Of a DNA stretch of 15,454 nucleotides, positions 1 through 7,467 are shown in pieces. The stretch is from CAG-841 sp963656825 (GTDB lineage Bacteria > Bacillota > Clostridia > Oscillospirales > CAG-272). Position 1 is the first letter of the stretch. The number at the start of each line of letters is the position of its first letter. The notes beneath the pieces are model-generated. The model saw only the letters and a list, made by a program, of their open reading frames with translations, was not told the origin of the DNA and made no database searches. The stretch lies in assembly GCA_963656825.1 (NCBI GenBank), contig CAVKJG010000044.1, positions 1-15,454 on the forward strand. Direction: 5' to 3'. A program made the position numbers and the translations under genes.

Positions 1-1
1 T

Positions 2-10
2 TGTTATACT
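2..10 (+). promoter_or_regulatory. Possible extended -10 promoter element upstream of uppP
   Basis: TGT-TATACT fits an extended -10 (TGnTATAAT) with one mismatch. The -35 region would lie before the window, so only half of the promoter can be judged. If real, transcription would start near base 17 and leave a leader of about 45 bases before the uppP start at 62. The element could equally be chance inside an upstream gene whose end is not visible. Confidence 0.35.
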
Positions 11-61
11 GGCGGAATGGCATTTCGCGCCGCAAAGTGATGTAGCGGTCAGGAGGATATT

Positions 62-880
62 TTGACCTTAACGGAAGCTGTCGTTTGCGGAATAATTCAG
101 GGCGCGGCGGAATTTCTGCCGATATCAAGCTCGGGACATCTTGCGCTTTTGCACGCGATGTTCGGGCTTACCGACCCCGAAAGCTGTGTAACCTTTGACG
201 TTATGCTTCACCTTGCCACGCTTGCTGCGGTGATATGCGTCTATTCAAATGATATTTTTTCGCTTATAAAGGCGGTGTTCACAATGCCCGCAAAGCTTTT
301 TACGGGAAAAGCGAAGGAGCTTTCGGGCGCGGAACGCTTTGCGCTTTATATAATCGTTGCGACCGTTCCGCTGGGACTTGCGTTTTTTATCGAGGACGCG
401 GTGACGGGCATTGCGGCAAGTCCGAGGCTTATCGGCATGGCACTGATAATCAACGGTTTTATGCTTCTGCTCGGAGACAGAGTGGGAAAAGGAAACAGAT
501 CTGCCGAAGAGCTCGGTGCGCCGAGAGCGCTTGCCGTAGGAGCATTTCAGCTTGCGGCGATAGTTCCCGGACTTTCGCGATCAGGCACAACGATAACGGG
601 AGGACTTATATGCGGACTCGATCGCGGTCAGGCGGTGAGATTTTCGTTTATAATGTCGGTGCCGGCGATAATCGGGGCAAACGTTGTCAGTGCGGTGCGT
701 ATGATAGATTCGCCCGTGGAAACATCGCAGCTCGGAATTTACGCCGTCGGAATGCTGTTTGCGGCGGTGACGGGATTTTTCGCGCTGAAGCTGCTGAATT
801 TTATCGCGCGGAAAAAGAAGCTCGGAATATTTTCGGTCTACTGCTTTGCCGTCGGAGGCGCGGCAGTGATATTCGGATAA
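62..880 (+). CDS. uppP: Undecaprenyl-diphosphatase (UppP/BacA family)
   Basis: Dephosphorylates undecaprenyl diphosphate to the monophosphate, recycling the lipid carrier for peptidoglycan and other surface polymers; overexpression is classically linked to bacitracin resistance. The 272-residue, very hydrophobic protein has the usual family length. Visible family motifs are the N-terminal Q13xxxE17 followed by FLPISSSGHL (18-27, with His26) and the second active-site loop PGLSRSGTT (169-177, Arg173). The start is TTG at 62: AGGAGG at 51-56 lies five bases upstream, and the active-site motif near residue 17 matches the spacing in known UppP proteins. It is the first gene visible in a long + strand operon, followed 32 bases later by the FtsK-type gene. 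The identification is secure; the exact upstream promoter is not. Confidence 0.96.
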   Translation: MTLTEAVVCGIIQGAAEFLPISSSGHLALLHAMFGLTDPESCVTFDVMLHLATLAAVICVYSNDIFSLIKAVFTMPAKLFTGKAKELSGAERFALYIIVATVPLGLAFFIEDAVTGIAASPRLIGMALIINGFMLLLGDRVGKGNRSAEELGAPRALAVGAFQLAAIVPGLSRSGTTITGGLICGLDRGQAVRFSFIMSVPAIIGANVVSAVRMIDSPVETSQLGIYAVGMLFAAVTGFFALKLLNFIARKKKLGIFSVYCFAVGGAAVIFG

Positions 881-912
881 AAACAGAAAAGAAGGAAACG
901 GAGGAAAATAAA

Positions 913-3600
913 TTGGCTGAGAAGAAAAACACATCGCCGAAAAACGATAAGCGCAGGAGCGCCGACTTTGTTGAGGAGGAAACAGACAAAAAAAGCAGAC
1001 CGCAAAAGGAAAAAGCTCCGGCAGATCCGTCGTCGGTCGGAAATCAGATAATCACCATAATTCTGTTTGCGGTCGCGCTTTTCGTGGGAATATGCTTTAT
1101 CTGGCGCGACGACGTCGGCATTATAGGAAAATTTATATTCGAAGGACTTTTCGGAGTGTTCGGCGGTTCGGCAATACTTGTGCCGCTGCTTTTGCTCAAT
1201 CAGGCGATATTTCATAAGCGCGACGTCGAAAGCGGCGCGGTAAAATATAAATGGAGCTTTTCCGTGCTTACCGTATTTCTGCTTTCGATGATAGTTCACT
1301 CCATACTCGGAATGCTCGGCAAGGTCGATCTCGACGAAACGGCGAGAAGTCTTTTCGCAAACGGGCAGGCGCTTGTCGGCGGAGGCGCTGTCGGCGGTGT
1401 GTGCGCAAATTTCCTTTCAAAAGGAATAGGCTATATCGGCGTACTTATTTTCTCGCTTGTATTCTTTATTATACTTTCGATATTCCTTTTCGGACTTACT
1501 CCGGCGATGTTCTGGGAAAGGGTAAAGTTTTATGCCGTTCGCAGAATGGAACGTCGTGAGGAAAACAAGGGCAGAAAAAAGAAAGCAAGAAAGACTCCCG
1601 AAAAAGAAACCAGAATGCCTGTCAGCTGTCCGGAAAGCAATGACGAAAAGCCCGTTAAAACAGAAAAAGCTCCGCGCAGGCGCGGCGAAATAGACGACGA
1701 TATATTCTACGGCGCAGACGATCTTTTCTCCGACGACGGAAAAAAACCGGCAGACGACGAAAATATACGCGATACCGACGAAAAGCCGGTGGCAAAGAAA
1801 AACGTCCGCACGGAAACGATAGTTCCCGTTGAAGCTGCCGGTGACGATGACGACTACGGTCTTGATTCGATATTCAATGTTCCGGAAAGCAAGGAGGCAA
1901 AGGAGAAATTCTCCGCCACAGCCGACGATTATTACGATCCCGCTTTTTCCGAAGCGCAGACGGAAATAAAGGTAAGAAAAGAAACCGTCACGCCGAAGCG
2001 CGCGGCAAAGCCGCAGGGCGAAAGCAAGCCTGCCCAGAAGATTATCGAGGTTCCGCCGGCGATTCCGGAAAAACCCGATTACGTCTTTCCGCCGATAGAG
2101 CTTCTTCCGTATAAGGAGCAGACGGGCGGCGACTCTCAGAGGGAAATGGAGCATAACGCGCAGAAGATAATCGAGACGCTGGAGGATTTCAATATTCACA
2201 CGCGCCTTGTCGGAATTTCGCGCGGACCTGCCGTCACGAGATACGAAATAGCGCCGCAACAGGGAACGAAGGTTTCCGCAATAACAAACAGGGCGGACGA
2301 TATTTCATTGAGTCTTGCGTCAACCGTGCGTATTTCGGGCGTTATCCCCGGGAAGAGCGCAATCGGCATAGAAGTGCCGAACAAGAACGTTTCGATTGTT
2401 TACCTCCGCTCGCTTATTGACTGCGACGAATTCAGAAACGCAAAAAGTAAGGTAACTGCGGGACTCGGAATTGACCTTGCCGGAACGAAGGTATATTTTG
2501 ACGTTGCTAAAATGCCGCACCTGCTCATTGCCGGCGCGACCAATATGGGTAAATCCGTATGTATGAATTCAATCATCGTCAGCATTCTTTACAAGGCTCG
2601 TCCGGACGAGGTGAAGTTTATATTCATCGACCCGAAAAAAGTCGAATTCAATATGTACAACGGTATTCCGCATTTGCTTGTTCCCGTTGTGTTCGACCCG
2701 AAGAAAGCAGCCGGCGCACTTCACTGGGCAGTGACGGAAATGGAACGCCGCTATGACATTCTGGAGTCGACGGGAAAGAGAAATCTTGCCCAGTACAACG
2801 AGGCGACAAAGGACGACTCCACGGCAGAAAAGCTGCCGCAGATTATAATAGTCATAGACGAGCTTGCCGACCTTATGACCGTTGCTCCGGACGACGTTGA
2901 AACGTCGCTCAACCGTATTGCGGCAAAGGCAAGAGCGGCGGGAATGCATCTTCTCGTCGGTACGCAGCGTCCGTCTGTCGACGTTATCACAGGCACGATA
3001 AAATCAAATATTCCGTCTCGTATCGCATGCAAGACTTCTTCTCAGATAGACTCGCGTACAATTCTTGATACGGCAGGCGCTGAAAAGCTGATAGGCAGAG
3101 GCGATATGCTGTTTTCTCCCGTCGGCTCGATGTCGCCGACGCGTGTTCAGGGCTCGTTTGTCGACGCGCCGGAAATTGAAAAAATCGTTGCGTTTATAAA
3201 AGAACACAGCGAAGAAAAGGAATATGACAACAAGATAGTTGAATCCATAAATAAGGAAGCGGAGCTTTGCGGAAAGAAGAGCAAGGCTCAGTCAAGCGCA
3301 GGCGACGACGGAGAGGGCGGCGACGAGCCCGAAGACAATATGCTGAAAGCTGCAATCGAGCTTGCAATAGACGAAAAGAAAATATCCACCTCTCTTATTC
3401 AGCGCAGACTGTCGCTCGGCTACGGCAGAGCCGCAAAGCTTATCGACGTTATGGAGCGCAGAGGAATAGTAAGCGCGCCGGACGGTCAGAAGCCGCGCTC
3501 GGTGCTTATCACGCGCGAGCAGTATTATGAAATGCAGATGAGAGACGGCGGACATGCAAACCATGATGATGAGGAGGACGAAGCTCCATGGGAAAACTGA
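913..3600 (+). CDS. ftsK: FtsK/SpoIIIE-family DNA translocase
   Basis: A membrane-anchored, ATP-driven double-stranded DNA pump that clears chromosome DNA from the division or sporulation septum. The 895-residue protein has four predicted TM segments (about 46-64, 74-100, 114-136, 174-196), a charged linker (about 200-390), then the motor. The Walker A is GATNMGKS (541-548, Lys547) and Walker B is IIIVIDE with Asp649-Glu650. A winged-helix gamma domain (about 808-875) should read DNA orientation sequences. The frame stays open upstream to 610 inside uppP, but the true start is TTG at 913: GGAGG at 900-904 sits eight bases before it, and the extra upstream residues are Arg-rich nonsense from the uppP region. 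The 3' end overlaps the next gene by 13 bases. FtsK versus SpoIIIE (vegetative versus sporulation role) cannot be decided from sequence alone. The linker carries repeated acidic-aromatic motifs. Confidence 0.95.
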   Translation: MAEKKNTSPKNDKRRSADFVEEETDKKSRPQKEKAPADPSSVGNQIITIILFAVALFVGICFIWRDDVGIIGKFIFEGLFGVFGGSAILVPLLLLNQAIFHKRDVESGAVKYKWSFSVLTVFLLSMIVHSILGMLGKVDLDETARSLFANGQALVGGGAVGGVCANFLSKGIGYIGVLIFSLVFFIILSIFLFGLTPAMFWERVKFYAVRRMERREENKGRKKKARKTPEKETRMPVSCPESNDEKPVKTEKAPRRRGEIDDDIFYGADDLFSDDGKKPADDENIRDTDEKPVAKKNVRTETIVPVEAAGDDDDYGLDSIFNVPESKEAKEKFSATADDYYDPAFSEAQTEIKVRKETVTPKRAAKPQGESKPAQKIIEVPPAIPEKPDYVFPPIELLPYKEQTGGDSQREMEHNAQKIIETLEDFNIHTRLVGISRGPAVTRYEIAPQQGTKVSAITNRADDISLSLASTVRISGVIPGKSAIGIEVPNKNVSIVYLRSLIDCDEFRNAKSKVTAGLGIDLAGTKVYFDVAKMPHLLIAGATNMGKSVCMNSIIVSILYKARPDEVKFIFIDPKKVEFNMYNGIPHLLVPVVFDPKKAAGALHWAVTEMERRYDILESTGKRNLAQYNEATKDDSTAEKLPQIIIVIDELADLMTVAPDDVETSLNRIAAKARAAGMHLLVGTQRPSVDVITGTIKSNIPSRIACKTSSQIDSRTILDTAGAEKLIGRGDMLFSPVGSMSPTRVQGSFVDAPEIEKIVAFIKEHSEEKEYDNKIVESINKEAELCGKKSKAQSSAGDDGEGGDEPEDNMLKAAIELAIDEKKISTSLIQRRLSLGYGRAAKLIDVMERRGIVSAPDGQKPRSVLITREQYYEMQMRDGGHANHDDEEDEAPWEN

Positions 3601-4262
3601 TAGTAATAGACGGGCTTGACGGCTCGGGAAAGACCACGCAAAGCGAGCGGCTTTATAATGAGCTTGTCGCACAGGGAAAGAGCGTAAGGCTTATTTCCTT
3701 CCCGGATTATAAAAGCAAATCGTCAACGCTTGTGAAAATGTATCTCGGCGGCGAATTCGGCACGGATCCCGAATCCGTAAACGCCTATGCCGCGTCAACG
3801 TTTTATGCGGTTGACAGATACGCTTCCTTCAAGTGCGACTGGAAGGAGTTCTACGAAAATCCCGATTCGGTTATAATAACGAACAGGTACACAACGTCAA
3901 ACGCGGTGCATCAGCTTGAAAAGATAGACAGGGAAAAGTGGGACGAATTCCTTTCGTGGCTGTTTGATTTTGAATACAATAAGCTCGGAATACCCTCTCC
4001 CGACCTTGTTATGTTTCTTGAAATGAAGCCCGATATAGCGCTTGAGCTTGTAAAAAAGCGCAGCGAGGAAACGGGAAGAAAGCAGGATATTCACGAGCTC
4101 GACCCCGACTATATGCACAGAAGCTACAAGGCGGCGCTTTACGCCTGCGATAAGCTCGGCTGGAAGCGTATAATCTGCTCCGACGGAAAAGAACCCTTGT
4201 CGGAGGACGAAATAGCGGCGCTCGTGCTCGAACAGGCGACGATGCTGCTCGATATAGCTTAA
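3588..4262 (+). CDS. tmk: Thymidylate kinase-like nucleoside monophosphate kinase
   Basis: Predicted to phosphorylate dTMP to dTDP using ATP, an essential cytosolic step of dTTP synthesis. The P-loop is GLDGSGKTT (9-17, Lys15). An FPDY motif (38-41) occupies the position of the human-type FPDR loop, VDRYAS lies at 75-80, and the NRY motif at 99-101 corresponds to the usual DRY. The lid region around 157-168 is Arg/Lys-rich, as in enzymes that lack a basic P-loop residue. At 224 residues it is slightly longer than E. coli Tmk. ATG at 3588 has GAGGAGG at 3571-3577 and overlaps the end of ftsK by 13 bases, so the two are probably translationally coupled. The P-loop and lid look bacterial while FPDY looks eukaryote-like. 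A broader deoxynucleoside or deoxynucleotide kinase specificity is possible, so dTMP as substrate is an inference. Confidence 0.85.
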   Translation: MGKLIVIDGLDGSGKTTQSERLYNELVAQGKSVRLISFPDYKSKSSTLVKMYLGGEFGTDPESVNAYAASTFYAVDRYASFKCDWKEFYENPDSVIITNRYTTSNAVHQLEKIDREKWDEFLSWLFDFEYNKLGIPSPDLVMFLEMKPDIALELVKKRSEETGRKQDIHELDPDYMHRSYKAALYACDKLGWKRIICSDGKEPLSEDEIAALVLEQATMLLDIA

Positions 4263-4282
4263 TGATTTCGGGAGTGATATTT

Positions 4283-4831
4283 ATGAAAAAGGTAATAGTG
4301 TTTTTTGCCGACGGCACGGAAGAGGTCGAAGCGCTGACCGCTGTCGATATACTTCGCAGAGCGGGCGCACAGGTGACCGTCGCGGGACTTTGCGGAACTG
4401 AAAAAACGGGCGCTCACGGCATAACCGTGAAGACGGACATCGCGACGGAGGAGCTTTGCGGTGACGAAGCCTTCGATATGGTTGTGCTTCCCGGCGGAAT
4501 GCCCGGAACGACAACGCTCGGCGCGTCGGAAAAGGTCAGGCATTTTATAATCCGCGCGGTGAACGAGGATAAATTCATAGGCGCGATCTGCGCCGCGCCG
4601 ACGATACTCGGCGGAATGGGACTTCTTGAAAACAGAAGCGCGACCTGCTATCCCGGAATGGAGGGCGGTCTCGGCGGCGCGATATACACCGGCGGAGACG
4701 TTTGTCGCGACGGCAAAATAATAACGGGAGCGGGCGTCGGCGCGGCGGTGGAGTTTTCACTTGCGCTGACAGAGGCGCTGTTTGGCTTTGAAACAGCCGG
4801 AAAAATAAGAAAAAGTATAGTGGCGGACTGA
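4283..4831 (+). CDS. DJ-1/PfpI (ThiJ) family protein
   Basis: A 182-residue class I glutamine amidotransferase-like protein of the DJ-1 branch. Family members have been assigned oxidative-stress, glyoxalase, deglycase and cyclic phosphoglyceric anhydride hydrolase activities; the substrate here is unknown. The nucleophile elbow is AICAAP with Cys103 (equivalent to DJ-1 Cys106), and GTEEVEA (11-17) supplies the Glu16 that tunes that cysteine (DJ-1 Glu18). The third DJ-1 active-site position, His126, is Tyr123 here (CYPG), a change I recall from bacterial homologues. The start chosen is ATG 4283, preceded by GGAG at 4271-4274 and giving the classic MKKVIVFFADG opening. The in-frame ATG at 4262 overlaps the tmk stop and lacks a ribosome site of its own. 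It is followed after five bases by the folate cyclo-ligase gene. Confidence 0.92.
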   Translation: MKKVIVFFADGTEEVEALTAVDILRRAGAQVTVAGLCGTEKTGAHGITVKTDIATEELCGDEAFDMVVLPGGMPGTTTLGASEKVRHFIIRAVNEDKFIGAICAAPTILGGMGLLENRSATCYPGMEGGLGGAIYTGGDVCRDGKIITGAGVGAAVEFSLALTEALFGFETAGKIRKSIVAD

Positions 4832-4836
4832 TAATT

Positions 4837-5424
4837 ATGTATGAAATTCGTAAACACAAAACAGAAATAAGAGAATATTATATAGAAAAACGTCGTGCGC
4901 TTGAGGACGCCGTAAAGGCGGAAAAGGACGCAAAGGTAAGTGCAAACGTCGTAGCCAGCGCAACGTATCGCTATGCGGACGCGCTTCTGCTTTATATGCC
5001 GAAGGCGGACGAGATAGACATAAAGCCCATTGCTCTTGCGGCGCTTGAAGCGGGGAAAAAGGTTGCTTTTCCGCGCTGTAATCCCGAGGACAGAAGTATG
5101 GTTTTCCGTTATGTTTCTTCGCTCGACGAGCTTGAAGAATCGACCTACGGACTTCTTGAACCGAGGGAGGACGCCGAAGCCTTTGACAAGGCGGACTGCG
5201 AAAAGAAAAACATTGTATGTATAATTCCCGGCATAGTTTATGACAAAAAGGGATATCGCATAGGCTACGGCGGCGGATATTACGACAGATATCTTTCCAC
5301 GTTCAAGGGGACGAAGGCAGGTGTTGCATATACCGATTTTATCGCCAATTCCGTTCCGCACGGCAGGTTTGATCTTGCCGTGGACGTGCTTATAACCGAA
5401 AGAGGAATATATGCAAAAAAATAA
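4837..5424 (+). CDS. 5-formyltetrahydrofolate cyclo-ligase (MTHFS)
   Basis: Converts 5-formyl-THF to 5,10-methenyl-THF with ATP, the only known route to return this stable and inhibitory folate to the one-carbon pool. The 195-residue protein has the normal family length. The N-terminal helix with KTEIREYYIEKRRAL (8-22) matches the basic KxxLRxxxxxxR opening, LLEPRE (106-111) is the conserved central loop, and RIGYGGGYYDRYL (141-153) is the signature ATP/folate loop. ATG at 4837 lies five bases after the DJ-1 stop. Its ribosome binding site is weak (GGCGGA about 4822-4827), which points to coupling with the upstream gene. Its end overlaps the protease gene start by 14 bases. In B. subtilis the orthologue is yqgN; in E. 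coli ygfA (fau). Function is secure from the signature. Confidence 0.94.
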   Translation: MYEIRKHKTEIREYYIEKRRALEDAVKAEKDAKVSANVVASATYRYADALLLYMPKADEIDIKPIALAALEAGKKVAFPRCNPEDRSMVFRYVSSLDELEESTYGLLEPREDAEAFDKADCEKKNIVCIIPGIVYDKKGYRIGYGGGYYDRYLSTFKGTKAGVAYTDFIANSVPHGRFDLAVDVLITERGIYAKK

Positions 5425-6334
5425 AAGCAAGGGCGGACTTTCGGGGCCGCCCGCGCTCGTATTGCTGATATCCCTTCTTATGATAGCGCCCACGTTTCTC
5501 AACCTCGGGGGCATGGACAAGCCGGCGGGCTATGTGGCGATAATTTTGCTGCATATTGTAATTTTCGGACTTCCGGCAACGTCTTACTGTTATATAAGGG
5601 GTAAAGGCTTTACAAAAAGGATAAGACTTTTCAATCCCCGCGGAAAAAGCTCCGCCGTGACGCTTCTCGGAGCGGCTTTGCTTATGCTGCAAAGCTGTAT
5701 ACTGAAATTCGGCGTCTTTTATTTCGGCTACGATTATTCGGCTTATACCCTTTACGGAAGCAGCTTTTCCGTAAAGGCGGATTCTTTTCTCGGAATAATA
5801 CTTCCGATAGTCGCGCTTGCGATAGTGCCGGCAATAGCGGAAGAGCTTGTTTTCAGGGGGATAGTTTTCACCGAATATTCCAAAACGGGATTTTTCTGTT
5901 CGGCGATTGCGACGTCTTTGCTTTTTGCTTTTATACATTTCGATTTTGCACAGCTTCCGATATATTTTCTTGACGGAATGCTTTTATGCTTTATCGTTTT
6001 TCTTACGGGAGCGGTGACGCCTGCCGTCGTCGCGCACATTCTTTACAACATATTCGTGCTTTTCGGGGAAAAATATGTCTGGCTGTTTTCGTCAAATCCG
6101 GACAGCGAGCTGCTTTTCTGGTTTATACTTATAGCGCTTTATCTGCTGTTTGCCTTTATTTTTTTAGGCGCGGCCGAGCGATGCGTGAAAAGACGCGCCG
6201 AAAACGGTGACGAGCCTCCGGAGGTGCTGCCGAAAAGCGCACTGCCTGCGGCATATCTTGCGGTATTCACGGCAAAGCCGATGCTTATTGAGCTTGCTCT
6301 GTTTGCAATAGTTTCGCTTATAGGACTGCTTTGA
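5411..6334 (+). CDS. CPBP-family (Abi/Rce1-like) intramembrane metalloprotease
   Basis: A 307-residue multi-pass membrane protein with all three motifs of the CPBP glutamic-type/metallo intramembrane protease family: EELVFRG with Glu144-Glu145 and Arg149, FAFIHF with His176, and HILYN with His209 and Asn213. About seven or eight hydrophobic segments are visible, with the motifs in the middle ones. A soluble, charged stretch (about 257-276) precedes the last membrane helix. Family roles include prenyl-protein processing in eukaryotes and, in bacteria, bacteriocin self-immunity, peptide maturation or signalling; no substrate can be named here. ATG at 5411 has AGAGG at 5401-5405, and the gene overlaps the cyclo-ligase by 14 bases. 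No bacteriocin or pheromone precursor gene is nearby, so a housekeeping envelope role is more plausible than immunity (inference). Confidence 0.9.
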   Translation: MQKNKSKGGLSGPPALVLLISLLMIAPTFLNLGGMDKPAGYVAIILLHIVIFGLPATSYCYIRGKGFTKRIRLFNPRGKSSAVTLLGAALLMLQSCILKFGVFYFGYDYSAYTLYGSSFSVKADSFLGIILPIVALAIVPAIAEELVFRGIVFTEYSKTGFFCSAIATSLLFAFIHFDFAQLPIYFLDGMLLCFIVFLTGAVTPAVVAHILYNIFVLFGEKYVWLFSSNPDSELLFWFILIALYLLFAFIFLGAAERCVKRRAENGDEPPEVLPKSALPAAYLAVFTAKPMLIELALFAIVSLIGLL

Positions 6335-6404
6335 TGTTTTTTGCCGCATAAAAAAACGCATCCTTTCGCAGAATATATAAAAATGTCCTGCGGAGGAACA
6401 AAAA

Positions 6405-7454
6405 TTGAAAAAAAGCAAAGCGAAAGGTGCGGTCGGCTTTATATTCTGCGTCGTGCTTATATCGGTCGTGCTGTCGCACGCAATATGGACGGTGACGGTA
6501 GATGTTTTTGCGTTCGGCGACGAAAACAAAGCCCCCGTTACCGTTACGATACCTGAGGGTGCGGAGCTTTCCGATGTGGCAAAAATATATAAAGAAGCCG
6601 GACTTATAAAATTCCCTGTTATATATGAGTTTTACTCAAAGCTTCGCGGTGACGACGGAAAATATCTGTGCGGAGATTTTTCGCTTTCGCCGTCGCTTTG
6701 CTATGACGGGCTGCGCTGCGCGATAAAAAACAAAAGCGGCGTCCGCGCGCAGATAAAGCTGACCTTTCCCGAAGGCAGTACGGTTGAAAATATTATTGAT
6801 ATTTTCACATCGGCGGGGATAGGCACGCGCGAAAAATTCATATCGGTTATAAACGGGTTTGACTTCGGATTTGATTTTCTTCGGAATATAAAAACGGAGG
6901 GAAGAATATACCGGCTCGAAGGCTATCTTTTTCCCGACACATATTATTTTTATTCTGATTCCACCGAAACCGAGGCGATATATAAAATGCTTGAAAATTT
7001 CGACAGGCGTTTTACCTCCGATATGAGAAAACGAGCCGAGGAAAGCGGCTTTTCCGCAGACGAGGTGCTGACGCTCGCCTCGATAATAGAAAAGGAGGCA
7101 TATTACAAAGCCGATATGCCTTATATATCGTCGGTTTTCAGAAACAGGCTTTCGTCATATTCGATGCCGCGCCTTGAAAGCGACGCGACGGTCGTCTATG
7201 CCGTCGGCGGCGGAAAAAACACCGGCTCGCCGATAAAGGAGGAGCTGGGAACGGATTCTCCCTACAACACCTACAAGACAAAGGGACTTCCGCCCGGCGC
7301 TATATGCTCACCGGGCCTCGATGCGATAGAAGCGGCGATATTTCCGGCACAGGCCGAGTATTATTATTTTATCTGCACAAAGAAAAAGACGGCGGTGTTT
7401 TCAAAAACGTATGCACAGCATATGAAAGCCATCGCCGCAGACAAAAACAGCTGA
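6405..7454 (+). CDS. mltG: Endolytic murein transglycosylase MltG (YceG-like)
   Basis: Cleaves nascent glycan strands inside the chain and is thought to terminate peptidoglycan polymerisation. The 349-residue protein has a short basic N-terminus, one membrane anchor (about 9-30), a LysM-like region (about 45-120) and the YceG catalytic domain. Signature elements are LEGYLFPDTYYF (171-182), LASIIEKEA (224-232, with Glu229 as the likely catalytic acid, aligning with E. coli Glu218) and SPYNTYKTKGLPPGAICSPG (285-304). The start is TTG at 6405, eight bases after GGAGG (6392-6396), placing the anchor at the N-terminus as expected. The 70-base gap upstream is the largest inside this operon and shows no clear promoter. 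In B. subtilis the orthologue yrrL precedes trmR and the U32 genes; here the U32 gene follows directly. Confidence 0.95.
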   Translation: MKKSKAKGAVGFIFCVVLISVVLSHAIWTVTVDVFAFGDENKAPVTVTIPEGAELSDVAKIYKEAGLIKFPVIYEFYSKLRGDDGKYLCGDFSLSPSLCYDGLRCAIKNKSGVRAQIKLTFPEGSTVENIIDIFTSAGIGTREKFISVINGFDFGFDFLRNIKTEGRIYRLEGYLFPDTYYFYSDSTETEAIYKMLENFDRRFTSDMRKRAEESGFSADEVLTLASIIEKEAYYKADMPYISSVFRNRLSSYSMPRLESDATVVYAVGGGKNTGSPIKEELGTDSPYNTYKTKGLPPGAICSPGLDAIEAAIFPAQAEYYYFICTKKKTAVFSKTYAQHMKAIAADKNS

Positions 7455-7467
7455 AAGGATCTATTTT

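Noticed and set aside
17..41. Seven-codon reading frame (MAFRAAK) in the leader upstream of uppP
   Set aside because: No properly spaced ribosome site and no evidence of translation; too short to separate from chance.
610..912. N-terminal extension of the FtsK-like frame into uppP
   Set aside because: The extension is in another frame of uppP, gives an Arg/Gly-rich peptide unlike FtsK, and TTG 913 has an ideal ribosome site.
4262..4282. Earlier ATG for the DJ-1 gene overlapping the tmk stop
   Set aside because: It adds seven residues not seen in DJ-1 proteins, and the ribosome site at 4271-4274 belongs to ATG 4283.
6335..6404. Possible internal promoter or terminator between the CPBP gene and mltG
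   Set aside because: The TATATAA at about 6374-6380 has no -35 at the right distance, and the T-run/A-run pairing around 6337-6356 needs a bulge and has almost no G-C. The gap looks like an ordinary operon spacer.
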